A stretch of 64,000 bases of DNA from Hyperoodon ampullatus (lineage: Eukaryota; Chordata; Mammalia; Artiodactyla; Ziphiidae), in contig OX457071.1 in the NCBI GenBank assembly GCA_949752795.1, positions 25,466,800 to 25,530,799 on the forward strand, read 5' to 3'. A model generated the notes under the pieces. It was not told where the DNA came from, searched no databases, and was given only the letters and a program-made list of their open reading frames with translations. This document shows, piece after piece, positions 1 through 11,563 of the stretch. A program made the translations under genes and the position numbers. The stretch's first letter is position 1. Every line of letters begins with the position of its first letter.

Positions 1-299
1 TCTATCGGGTCACTCCTCCAGCCCTTCCTCTCCCTTTCAAGCTGCGGACAAACAGTTCCATTTCAGTGTTCTATGTCTATTTGGGAGTCCTTCTAGAACC
101 ACAGATTCAACAAATAGTAAATAAAGTCATCTGCCCCTCTTTCTCAGACACATGCAGTTACTCTCTGGCATTATTATTTCTGTGAAAGGAAGCCAGTAAA
201 GCTCAATATTGGAAAGTCATCTTATCAAAGGAATCATATGTCATTTCCCATAACTTCTTCTGGGTCAAGACGCTCCAAACCCATGTTTCATGCTCCGTT
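1..299. other. Unassigned non-coding sequence
   Basis: I see no exon-like reading frame, no repeat family I can name and no simple repeat here. Confidence 0.4.
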
Positions 300-1340
300 C
301 CACTGGAAGCACCTCCAGCCCTAATTTCCTCACTCCCAGACTATTACAAATGCTTGCTCACAGCTGCTCAAAAATTAGCCGTGATTCCACAGACTGCTAA
401 ATGAACTTAAACCCCTTGGCCTGGCTTTCAAGGCCTTGCATATTATGCCTTCAAATCAACTTGTTGATCTATTTCAGCTCTAACTTACCAGAACTTTATG
501 ATTCTAAATATCCTTCCTTAGTTCTCAGTAGTAATCCACCTTGTATTCTATGCCTCAGGTGAATCTGTCTACCTACAAACAGGCTGTATTCATTTCTCAG
601 AATAATCTGTAATTCCTTGCCTTTGTGGCCTCATCTGTGTCCCTTAAAAAAATTTTTTTTAACAAACTTTATTTTTCATAATAGAAAAATCCCAAAGATG
701 GTACAAAATGTTTCAATACACTGTGCCATTTCTTCAGCCTGGAATGTTCTCATCTTTGTTTCTACCACTGAAGTCTACCCATTCTTCAAAGACCTATTCA
801 AACACGGCTGCCTCAGAAAACCTTTCTTTCTCCACTCTCCCGCAAATAAGTCACGTTTTCTCATCTTCATGTTCACCACTATTACCATCATTGTTTATTT
901 TCAGAACTTTACATTATAGTGGCCTCTGAAGGTTCCTTTCAATGATAGCCACATCCAAATTCATTTTCCATATTGCTGTCAGGCTGATCTTTCTAAACAT
1001 GAGACTCATCATAGCATTTCCTAGCTTAAAGGCTTTTAATGATTCTATTTCCCATCGGAAAAAACTCAAACTCCTCAACATAACATGCAACAATCTGGAC
1101 ACTATTTATCACTCCAAACTCAAGTCTTCATTTTCCCAATTTTCATCCTTTGGGCTTCAGCAACACTGAACCTCATAACTTTTTCCAAACAGACTATCGG
1201 GTGTTTTGCTATTGTCTCTCCCCAAAAGTCCTTTTCCTCCTTGTATACCTGGATAGCTCCCCTAAACTCAACTCTGATGATAATTGCCCGATGACATTGT
1301 CTTTGATCATCTAATACTTTTGCCTCCTCCACTCCAGACG
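300..1340 (+). mobile_element. Ancient L2 LINE fragments
   Basis: The text is CT-rich and resembles diverged L2. Recognisable pieces are the 'cctggaatgttct' stretch near 740 with a following 'acccattcttcaaagacct' segment, and the 'cttaaaggcttttaatg' and 'aaactcctcaacataaca' segments near 1025-1085. The pieces run in the order expected for more than one overlapping L2 fragment on the plus strand. No reading frame survives. The assignment is from memory of the consensus, and the boundaries are approximate. Confidence 0.5.
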
Positions 1341-1464
1341 AGAGTAATTATTTTCTTCTCTTGGTATTACCAGATAGTACTTATATTATTTCAGTTATCA
1401 CAATATATTTCATTTGATTAGATTTTTCTACTAGATTGAAAATGCTGTAGGAGGAGGACTTCTG

Positions 1465-1556
1465 TCATGGGTAAGAGTACGGACTCTGGAGAGAGAATGT
1501 GAGCTCAACTCTTATCTCTGCGACTCACTAGCTGAGTGCTCCTGTACATCAATTAG
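1465..1556 (+). mobile_element. MIR SINE, 5' part
   Basis: The stretch 'gtaagagtacggactctgga' followed by 'gcgactcactagctgagtg' matches the tRNA-like head and core of MIR. The 3' half is missing and a different old repeat begins at once. Confidence 0.5.
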
Positions 1557-1559
1557 TTG

Positions 1560-2060
1560 TGACTACAAGAATGCGGCGTAACAAGCAACAACGAATCCTC
1601 AGTGGTGTTAACAACTCTTTTCATGCTCATGAGTCAATGGGTTGACTGGTAGTTTGGCTAATTTCAGTCAAGCTTGGCTGATATGAGCTGGGCTTGTTTA
1701 TGCATTTGTGGTCACTGGTGGTTCAGCTGGGGTTGGACGGTCTAGGATGGCCTCAGCTGGGGTAACTACTTTCTACCTTTCTCTCATCCTCCAGCAGACT
1801 TGCCTGGACTTGTCATCGTAGTGGAAGCAGAATTTCAAGAGAATTTCAGGGATATACATGGCATCTTGAGACCTAGACTGGGAACTAGAGCAATGTCATA
1901 TTTCTCCCAAATTACTGGCCAAACCACATACAGCCCAAATTCAAAGTGTTGGGAAGCAGACTCCAAATCTACCAGAAAAGATTCAGAGACACACTGCAAA
2001 GGCCATAGATATAGGGAGGCCATTACTGGAGCCACTTGTGCAATCAATCAACCACATATA
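1560..2060. mobile_element. Ancient interspersed repeat, family not named
   Basis: The segment resembles a mammalian repeat I know by its text: an 'atcctcagtggtgttaacaa' start, 'ggatggcctcagctgggg', 'ctctcatcctccagcagact' and 'catcttgagacctagactgg'. It could be an LTR or a DNA element; I cannot name the family or be sure of the orientation. No coding potential is evident. Confidence 0.35.
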
Positions 2061-2069
2061 AGGCAACTG

Positions 2070-2355
2070 CAACTTTAATAAATAACAAACATTTTTAAAG
2101 TATTCACTACGTGCCATGTAATATTCCAGATGACAAGGAAAAACAGTGATCAATAAAAACAAAATGACAGTTTTCAAAATGCGTGAATTCTAGAGGGAAG
2201 ACAGGGTACAAATTAAAAAGGAAAGTTAAGCATATGATTTGTTAGTCGTGATTAAGGTTAAAAGTGAGTGAGTATAAAGAAGAGAAGATAGAAATGAAAG
2301 TTGTGTATAGGGTATGTTTTAGATTGAGTGGGGAGAGAAGAGGCTGTAAAGGGGT
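2070..2355 (-). mobile_element. L2 LINE 3' part, minus strand, left half of a split copy
   Basis: Read on the plus strand it follows the reverse complement of the L2 3' region: 'gtattcactacgtgccatg' (typical: cctactatgtgccag), 'gaattctagagggaagacag' and then 'gttttagattgagtgg'. The copy stops near 2356, where 23-bp tandem units begin. The next part of the same L2 order appears after the array at about 12637. I infer one old L2 interrupted by array growth. Confidence 0.5.
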
Positions 2356-2765
2356 GAGAGCATGAATTATGAGGATTTGAGAGCATGAGCTATGGGGATG
2401 TGAGAGCGTGAACTGTGAGGGTATCAGAGCATAAATTGTGGGTTGTGAGAGTATGAACTACGGGGATGTGGGAGCATCAAGTTTGGACAAGTGAGAGCAC
2501 GAACTACGGGGACGTGAGGACAAAACATGGGGATTTGAGAGCATGAACTGCGAGGATGAGACAGCACGAACACTGGGAACGTGAGAGCATGAAATATGAG
2601 GCTGTGACAGCACAAATTATGAGGCCGTGAGAGAACAAACTGAGAGGATGTGAGAGCGCGATTATGGGCCTTGAGAGCACGAACTATGAGAATGTGAGAG
2701 AAAGAATGATGGGGCTGCGCGAGCTCAAAATTTGGGGAAGTGAGAGAACAAACTACAGGGATGTG
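2356..2765 (+). repeat. Diverged left flank of the 23-bp minisatellite
   Basis: Units still recur about every 23 bases but differ strongly in sequence and somewhat in length. Examples are 'gagagcatgaattatgagg', 'gagagcatgagctatgggg' and 'gagagcacgaactacgggg'. Most carry gcatgaac or gcacgaac rather than the ggatgaac that dominates the core, so they probably preserve an older unit type. The gradual decay is what is expected at an array edge no longer reached by unequal exchange or conversion. Confidence 0.85.
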
Positions 2766-3226
2766 AAAACGCGAACTGTGGGGATGTGAGAGGATGAACT
2801 GTGGGGATGTGAGAGGATGAACTGTGGGGATGTGACAGGATGAACTGTGGGGATGTGAGAGCACGAACTGTGGGGATGTGAGAGGATGAACTGTGGGGAT
2901 GTGAGAGGATGAACTGTGGGGATGCGACAGGATGAAGTGTGGGGATGTGAGAGGATGAACTGTGGGGATGTGACAGGATGAACTCTGGGGATGTGAGAGG
3001 ATGAACTGTGGGGATGTGAGAGGATGAACTGTGGGGATGTGAGAGGATGAACTGTGGGGATGTGAGAGGATGAACTGCGGGGATGTGACAGGATGAACTG
3101 TGGGGATGTGACAGGATGAACTGTGGGGATGTGAGAGGATGAACTGTGGGGATGTGAGAAGATGAACTGTGGGGATGTGACAGGATGAACTGTGGGGATG
3201 TGAGAGCACGAACTGCGGGGATGTGA

Positions 3227-6147
3227 GAGGATGAACTGCGGGGATGTGAGAGGATGAATCGTGGGGATGTGCGAGGATGAACTGTGGGGATGTGAGAGGA
3301 TGAACTGAGGGGATGTGAGAGGATGAACTGCGGGGATGTGAGACGATGAACTGCGGGGATGTGAGAGGATGAACTGTGGGAATGTTAGAGCACGAACTGT
3401 GGGGATGTGAGAGGATGAACTGTGGGGATGTGAGAGGATGAACTGCGGGGATGTGAGAGGATGAACTGTGGGGATGTGAGAGGATGAACTGTGGGGATGT
3501 GACAGGATGAACTGTGGGGATGTGAGACGATGAACTGTGGGGATGTGAGAGGATGAACTGTGGGGATGTGAGAGGATGAACTGCGGGGATGTGAGAGCAC
3601 GAACTGCGGGGATGTGAGAGGATGAACTGTGGGGATGTGACAGGATGAACTGTGGGGATGTGAGAGCACAAAATGTGGGGATGTGAGAGGATGAACTGTG
3701 GGGATGTGAGAGGATGAACTGTGGGGATGTGAGAGGATGAACTGTGCGGATGTGAGAGGATGAACTGTGGGGATGTGACAGGATGAACTGTGGGGATGTG
3801 AGAGGATGAACTGCGGGGATGTGAGAGGATGAACTGTGGGGATGTGAGAGGATGAACTGTGGGGATGTGAGAGGATGAACTGTGGGGATGTGAGAGGATG
3901 AACTGTGGGGATGTGAGAGGATGAACTGTGGGGATGTGACAGGATGAACTGTGGGGATGTGAGAGGATGAACTGTGGGGATGTGAGAGGATGAACTGTGG
4001 GGATGTGACAGGATGAACTGCGGGGATGTGAGAGGATGAACTGCGGGGATGTGAGAGGATGAAATGTGGGGATGTGAGAGGATGAACTGCGGGGATGTGA
4101 GAGCATAAAATGTGGGGATGTGAGAGGATGAACTGTGGGGATGTGAGAGGATGAACTGTGGGGATGTGAGAGGATGAACTGTGGGGATGTGAGAGGATGA
4201 ACTGTGGGGATGTGAGAGCACAAAATGTGGGGATGTGAGAGGATGAACTGCGGGGATGTGAGAGGATGAACTGTGGGGATGTGAGAGGATGAACTGTGGG
4301 GATGTGAGAGCACGAACTGTGGGGATGTGAGAGGATGAACTGTGGGGATGTGAGAGGAGGAACTGTGGCGATGTGAGAGGATGAACTGCGGGGATGTGAG
4401 AGGATGAACTGTGGGGATGTGAGAGGATGAACTGCGGGGATGTGAGAGCACAAAATGTGGGGATGTGAGAGGATGAACTGTGGGGATGTGAGAGGATGAA
4501 CTGCGGGGATGTGAGAGGATGAACTGTGCGGATGTGAGAGGATGAACTGTGGGGATGTGAGAGGATGAACTGTGGGGATGTGAGAGGATGAACTGCGGGG
4601 ATGTGAGAGGATGAACTGTGGGGATGTGAGAGCACAAAATGTGGGGATGTGAGAGGATGAACTGTGTGGATGTGAGAGGATGAACTGCGGGGATGTGAGA
4701 GGATGAACTGCGGGGATGTGAGAGGATGAACTGTGGGGATGTGAGAGCACAAAATGTGGGGATGTGAGAGGATGAACTGTGGGGATGTGAGAGGATGAAC
4801 TGTGGGGATGTGAGAGGATGAACTGTGAGGATGTGAGAGGATGAACTGCGGGGATGTGAGAGGATGAACTGTGGGGATGTGAGAGGATGAACTGCGGGGA
4901 TGTGAGAGCATAAAATGTGGGGATGTGAGAGGATGAACTGTGGGGATGTGAGAGGATGAACTGTGGTGATGTGAGAGGATGAACTGCGGGGATGTGAGAG
5001 GATGAACTGTGGGGATGTGAGAGCACAAAATGTGGGGATGTGAGAGGATGAACTGTGGAGATGTGAGAGCACGAACTGTGGGGATGAGAGAGGATGAACT
5101 GTGGGGATGTGAGAGGATGAACTGTGGGGATGTGAGAGGATGAACTGCGGGGATGTGAGAGGATGAACTCTGGGGATGTGAGAGGATGAACTGCGGGGAT
5201 GTGAGAGCACAAAATGTGGGCATGTGAGAGGATGAACTGTGGGGATGTGAGAGGATGAACTGCGGGGATGTGAGAGGATGAACTGTGGGGATGTGAGAGG
5301 ATGAACTGTGGGGATGTGAGAGGATGAACTGTGGGGATGTGAGAGGATGAACTGCGGGGATGTGAGAGGATGAACTGTGGGGATGTGAGAGCACAAAATG
5401 TGGGGATGTGAGAGGATGAACTGTGTGGATGTGAGAGGATGAACTGCGGGGATATGAGAGGATGAACTGCGGGGATGTGAGAGGATGAACTGTGGGGATG
5501 TGAGAGCACAAAATGTGGGGATGTGAGAGGATGAACTGTGGGGATGTGAGAGGATGAACTGTGGGGATGTGAGAGGATGAACTGTGAGGATGTGAGAGGA
5601 TGAACTGCGGGGATGTGAGAGGATGAACTGTGGGGATGTGAGAGGATGAACTGCGGGGATGTGAGAGCATAAAATGTGGGGATGTGAGAGGATGAACTGT
5701 GGGGATGTGAGAGGATGAACTGTGGTGATGTGAGAGGATGAACTGCGGGGATGTGAGAGGATGAACTGTGGGGATGTGAGAGCACAAAATGTGGGGATGT
5801 GAGAGGATGAACTGTGGAGATGTGAGAGCACGAACTGTGGGGATGTGAGAGGATGAACTGTGGGGATGTGAGAGGATGAACTGTGGGGATGTGAGAGAAT
5901 GAACTGCGGGGATGTGAGAGGATGAACTCTGGGGATGTGAGAGCACAAAATGTGGGGATGTGAGAGGATGAACTGCGGGGATGTGAGAGGATGAACTGTG
6001 GGGATGTGACAGGATGAACTGTGGGGATGTGAGAGCACGAACTGTGGGGATGTGAGAGGATGAACTGTGGGGATGTGAGAGGATGAACTGTGGGGATGTG
6101 AGAGGATGAACTGTGGGGATGTGAGAGGATGAACTGTGGGGATGTGA
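3227..6147 (+). repeat. Higher-order block 1 (127 units, 2,921 bp)
   Basis: This block recurs at an offset of 2,921 bp, which is 127 x 23. Landmark variants recur at that exact distance: 'gatgaatcgtgg' (3253/6174), 'gtgggaatgttagagcacg' (about 3376/6297), 'gaggaggaactgtggcg' (about 4353/7274), 'ggggatgagagagg' (about 5081/8002) and 'gagagaatgaactg' (about 5893/8814). The match begins near 3227; the unit before it differs from its counterpart. Correspondence holds to about 6100. Confidence 0.9.
4299..5816 (+). repeat. Nested 33-unit (759 bp) tandem duplication inside block 1
   Basis: Two sub-blocks, about 4299-5057 and 5058-5816, align at an offset of 759 bp (33 x 23). The 'actgtgtgga' unit is at 4661 and 5420, and 'ctgtggtgat' at 4961 and 5720. 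They differ at several units, for example tgcgg against tgggg near 4529, so this duplication is older than the 2,921-bp one. A partial third copy seems to follow to about 6030 with a unit missing. Confidence 0.8.
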
Positions 6148-9021
6148 GAGGATGAACTGCGGGGATGTGAGAGGATGAATCGTGGGGATGTGCGAGGATG
6201 AACTGTGGGGATGTGAGAGGATGAACTGAGGGGATGTGAGAGGATGAACTGCGGGGATGTGAGACGATGAACTGCGGGGATGTGAGAGGATGAACTGTGG
6301 GAATGTTAGAGCACGAACTGTGGGGATGTGAGAGGATGAACTGTGGGGATGTGAGAGGATGAACTGCGGGGATGTGAGAGGATGAACTGTGGGGATGTGA
6401 GAGGATGAACTGTGGGGATGTGACAGGATGAACTGTGGGGATGTGAGACGATGAACTGTGGGGATGTGAGAGGATGAACTGTGGGGATGTGAGAGGATGA
6501 ACTGCGGGGATGTGAGAGCACGAACTGCGGGGATGTGAGAGGATGAACTGTGGGGATGTGACAGGATGAACTGTGGGGATGTGAGAGCACAAAATGTGGG
6601 GATGTGAGAGGATGAACTGTGGGGATGTGAGAGGATGAACTGTGGGGATGTGAGAGGATGAACTGTGCGGATGTGAGAGGATGAACTGTGGGGATGTGAC
6701 AGGATGAACTGTGGGGATGTGAGAGGATGAACTGCGGGGATGTGAGAGGATGAACTGTGGGGATGTGAGAGGATGAACTGTGGGGATGTGAGAGGATGAA
6801 CTGTGGGGATGTGAGAGGATGAACTGTGGGGATGTGAGAGGATGAACTGTGGGGATGTGACAGGATGAACTGTGGGGATGTGAGAGGATGAACTGTGGGG
6901 ATGTGAGAGGATGAACTGTGGGGATGTGACAGGATGAACTGCGGGGATGTGAGAGGATGAACTGCGGGGATGTGAGAGGATGAAATGTGGGGATGTGAGA
7001 GGATGAACTGCGGGGATGTGAGAGCATAAAATGTGGGGATGTGAGAGGATGAACTGTGGGGATGTGAGAGGATGAACTGTGGGGATGTGAGAGGATGAAC
7101 TGTGGGGATGTGAGAGGATGAACTGTGGGGATGTGAGAGCACAAAATGTGGGGATGTGAGAGGATGAACTGCGGGGATGTGAGAGGATGAACTGTGGGGA
7201 TGTGAGAGGATGAACTGTGGGGATGTGAGAGCACGAACTGTGGGGATGTGAGAGGATGAACTGTGGGGATGTGAGAGGAGGAACTGTGGCGATGTGAGAG
7301 GATGAACTGCGGGGATGTGAGAGGATGAACTGTGGGGATGTGAGAGGATGAACTGCGGGGATGTGAGAGCACAAAATGTGGGGATGTGAGAGGATGAACT
7401 GTGGGGATGTGAGAGGATGAACTGCGGGGATGTGAGAGGATGAACTGTGCGGATGTGAGAGGATGAACTGTGGGGATGTGAGAGGATGAACTGTGGGGAT
7501 GTGAGAGGATGAACTGCGGGGATGTGAGAGGATGAACTGTGGGGATGTGAGAGCACAAAATGTGGGGATGTGAGAGGATGAACTGTGTGGATGTGAGAGG
7601 ATGAACTGCGGGGATGTGAGAGGATGAACTGCGGGGATGTGAGAGGATGAACTGTGGGGATGTGAGAGCACAAAATGTGGGGATGTGAGAGGATGAACTG
7701 TGGGGATGTGAGAGGATGAACTGTGGGGATGTGAGAGGATGAACTGTGAGGATGTGAGAGGATGAACTGCGGGGATGTGAGAGGATGAACTGTGGGGATG
7801 TGAGAGGATGAACTGCGGGGATGTGAGAGCATAAAATGTGGGGATGTGAGAGGATGAACTGTGGGGATGTGAGAGGATGAACTGTGGTGATGTGAGAGGA
7901 TGAACTGCGGGGATGTGAGAGGATGAACTGTGGGGATGTGAGAGCACAAAATGTGGGGATGTGAGAGGATGAACTGTGGAGATGTGAGAGCACGAACTGT
8001 GGGGATGAGAGAGGATGAACTGTGGGGATGTGAGAGGATGAACTGTGGGGATGTGAGAGGATGAACTGCGGGGATGTGAGAGGATGAACTCTGGGGATGT
8101 GAGAGGATGAACTGCGGGGATGTGAGAGCACAAAATGTGGGCATGTGAGAGGATGAACTGTGGGGATGTGAGAGGATGAACTGCGGGGATGTGAGAGGAT
8201 GAACTGTGGGGATGTGAGAGGATGAACTGTGGGGATGTGAGAGGATGAACTGTGGGGATGTGAGAGGATGAACTGCGGGGATGTGAGAGGATGAACTGTG
8301 GGGATGTGAGAGCACAAAATGTGGGGATGTGAGAGGATGAACTGTGTGGATGTGAGAGGATGAACTGCGGGGATATGAGAGGATGAACTGCGGGGATGTG
8401 AGAGGATGAACTGTGGGGATGTGAGAGCACAAAATGTGGGGATGTGAGAGGATGAACTGTGGGGATGTGAGAGGATGAACTGTGGGGATGTGAGAGGATG
8501 AACTGTGAGGATGTGAGAGGATGAACTGCGGGGATGTGAGAGGATGAACTGTGGGGATGTGAGAGGATGAACTGCGGGGATGTGAGAGCATAAAATGTGG
8601 GGATGTGAGAGGATGAACTGTGGGGATGTGAGAGGATGAACTGTGGTGATGTGAGAGGATGAACTGCGGGGATGTGAGAGGATGAACTGTGGGGATGTGA
8701 GAGCACAAAATGTGGGGATGTGAGAGGATGAACTGTGGAGATGTGAGAGCACGAACTGTGGGGATGTGAGAGGATGAACTGTGGGGATGTGAGAGGATGA
8801 ACTGTGGGGATGTGAGAGAATGAACTGCGGGGATGTGAGAGGATGAACTCTGGGGATGTGAGAGCACAAAATGTGGGGATGTGAGAGGATGAACTGCGGG
8901 GATGTGAGAGGATGAACTGTGGGGATGTGACAGGATGAACTGTGGGGATGTGAGAGCACGAACTGTGGGGATGTGAGAGGATGAACTGTGGGGATGTGAG
9001 AGGATGAACTGTGGGGATGTG
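6148..9021 (+). repeat. Higher-order block 2, copy of block 1
   Basis: This is a direct, adjacent copy of 3227-6100. In the stretch compared base by base (about 3227-3760 against 6148-6681) I found no difference, and all landmark variants further on agree. After about 9021 the unit order departs from that of block 1. Confidence 0.88.
7220..8737 (+). repeat. Nested 33-unit tandem duplication inside block 2
   Basis: This is the counterpart of 4299-5816 shifted by 2,921 bp, with the same pair of 759-bp sub-blocks and the same internal differences. The older 33-unit duplication was therefore carried along by the later 127-unit event. Confidence 0.8.
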
Positions 9022-9610
9022 AGAGGATGAACTGCGGGGATGTGAGAGGATGAACTGCGGGGATGTGAGAGCACAAAATGTGGGGATGTGAGAGGATGAA
9101 CTGTGAGGATGTAAGAGGATGAACTGTGGGGATGTGAGAGCACAAAATGTGGGGATGTGAGAGGATGAACTGTGGGGATGTGACAGGATGAACTGCGGGG
9201 ATGTGAGAGCACAAAATGTGGGGATGTGAGAGGATGAACTGTGGGGATGTGAGAGGATGAACTGTGGGGATGTGAGAGGATGAAATGCGGGGATGTGAGA
9301 GGATGAACTGCGGGGATGTGAGAGGATGAACTGTGGGGATGTGAGAGGATGAACTGTGGGGATGTGAGAGGATGAACTGCGGGGATGTGAGAGGATGAAC
9401 TGCGGGGATGTGAGACGATGAACTGCGGGGATGTGAGAGGATGAACTGTGGGGATGTGAGACGATGAACTGCGGGGATGTGAGAGGATGAACTGTGGGGA
9501 TGTGAGAGGATGAACTGTGGGGATGTGAGAGGATGAACTGCGGGGATGTGAGAGGATGAACTGCGGGGATGTGAGAGGATGAACTGTGGGGATGTGAGAG
9601 GATGAACTGC

Positions 9611-10183
9611 GGGGATGTGAGAGGATGAACTGTGGGGATGTGAGAGGATGAACTGCGGGGATGTGAGAGGATGAACTGTGGGGATGTGAGAGGATGAACT
9701 GTGGGGATGCGAGAGCACAAAATGTGGGGATGTGAGAGGATGAACTGTGGGGATGTGAGAGGATGAACTGCGGGGATGTGAGAGCACAAAATGTGGGGAT
9801 GTGAGAGGATGAACTGTGGGGATGTGAGAGGATGAACTGTGGGGATGTGAGAGCACAAAATGTGGGGATGTGAGAGGATGAACTGTGGGGATGTGAGAGG
9901 ATGAACTGTGGGGACGTGAGAGCACGAACTGTGGGGATGTGAGAGGATGAACCGTGGGGATGTGAGAGGATGAACTGAGGGGATGTGAGAGGATGAACTG
10001 TGGGGATGTGAGAGGATGAACTGCGGGGATGTGAGAGGATGAACTGTGGGGATGTGAGAGGATGAACTGTGGGGATGCGAGAGCACAAAATGTGGGGATG
10101 TGAGAGGATGAACTGTGGGGATGTGAGAGGATGAACTGCGGGGATGTGAGAACACGAACTGTGGGGATGTGAGAGGATGAACT
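9611..10183 (+). repeat. Higher-order segment, first copy at 60-unit offset
   Basis: This segment recurs at 10991-11563, an offset of 1,380 bp (60 x 23). Shared rare variants are 'ggggatgcgagagcac' (about 9706/11086 and about 10075/11455), 'gatgaaccgtgggg' (9947/11327) and 'gtgagaacacgaac' (about 10147/11527). A few units near 9880-9940 differ between the copies. Confidence 0.75.
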
Positions 10184-10990
10184 GCGGGGATGTGAGAGGA
10201 TGAACTGTGAGGATGTGAGAGCACAAAATGTGGGGATGTGAGAGGATGAACTGTGGGGATGTGAGAGGATGAACTGTGGGGATGTGAGAGGATGAACTGC
10301 GGGGATGTGAGAGGATGAACTGTGGGGATGTGAGAGGATGAACTGCGGGGATGTGAGAGGATGAACTGTGGGGATGTGAGAGGATGAACTGTGGGGATGT
10401 GAGAGGATGAACTGAGGGGATGTGAGAGGATGAAATGCGGGGATGTGAGAGGATGAACTGCGGGGATGTGAGAGGATGAACTGCGGGGATGTGAGAGGAT
10501 GAACTGCGGGGATGTGAGAGGATGAACTGCGGGGATGTGAGAGGATGAACTGTGGGGATGTGACAGGATGAACTGTGGGGATGTGCGAGGATGAACTGTG
10601 GGGATGTGAGAGGATGAACTGCGGGGATGTGAGAGGATGAACTGTGGGGATGTGAGAGGATGAACTGTGGGGATGTGAGAGCACAAAATGTGGGGATGTG
10701 AGAGGATGAACTGTGGGGATGTGAGAGGATGAGCTGTGGGGATGTGACAGGATGAACTGTGGGGATGTGAGAGCACAAAATGTGGGGATGTGAGAGGATG
10801 AACTGTGGGGATGTGAGAGGATGACCTGTGGGGATGTGAGAGCATGAACTGTGGGGATGTGAGAGGATGAACTGTGGGGATGTGAGAGGATGAACTGTGG
10901 GGATGTGACAGGATGAACTGTGGGGATGTGAGAGGATGAACTGTGGGGATGTGAGAGCACAAAATGTGGGGATGTGAGAGGATGAACTGT

Positions 10991-11563
10991 GGGGATGTGA
11001 GAGGATGAACTGTGGGGATGTGAGAGGATGAACTGCGGGGATGTGAGAGGATGAACTGTGGGGATGTGAGAGGATGAACTGTGGGGATGCGAGAGCACAA
11101 AATGTGGGGATGTGAGAGGATGAACTGTGGGGATGTGAGAGGATGAACTGCGGGGATGTGAGAGCACAAAATGTGGGGATGTGAGAGGATGAACTGTGGG
11201 GATGTGAGAGGATGAACTGTGGGGATGTGAGAGCACAAAATGTGGGGATGTGAGAGGATGAACTGTGGGGATGTGAGAGCACAAAATGTGGGGATGTGAG
11301 AGGATGAACTGTGGGGACGTGAGAGGATGAACCGTGGGGATGTGAGAGGATGAACTGAGGGGATGTGAGAGGATGAACTGTGGGGATGTGAGAGGATGAA
11401 CTGCGGGGATGTGAGAGGATGAACTGTGGGGATGTGAGAGGATGAACTGTGGGGATGCGAGAGCACAAAATGTGGGGATGTGAGAGGATGAACTGTGGGG
11501 ATGTGAGAGGATGAACTGCGGGGATGTGAGAACACGAACTGTGGGGATGTGAGAGGATGAACT
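10991..11563 (+). repeat. Higher-order segment, second copy at 60-unit offset
   Basis: It corresponds to 9611-10183 with the same rare units in the same order. Units near 11260-11320 are rearranged relative to the first copy, which suggests a local conversion or slippage event after duplication. Confidence 0.75.
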
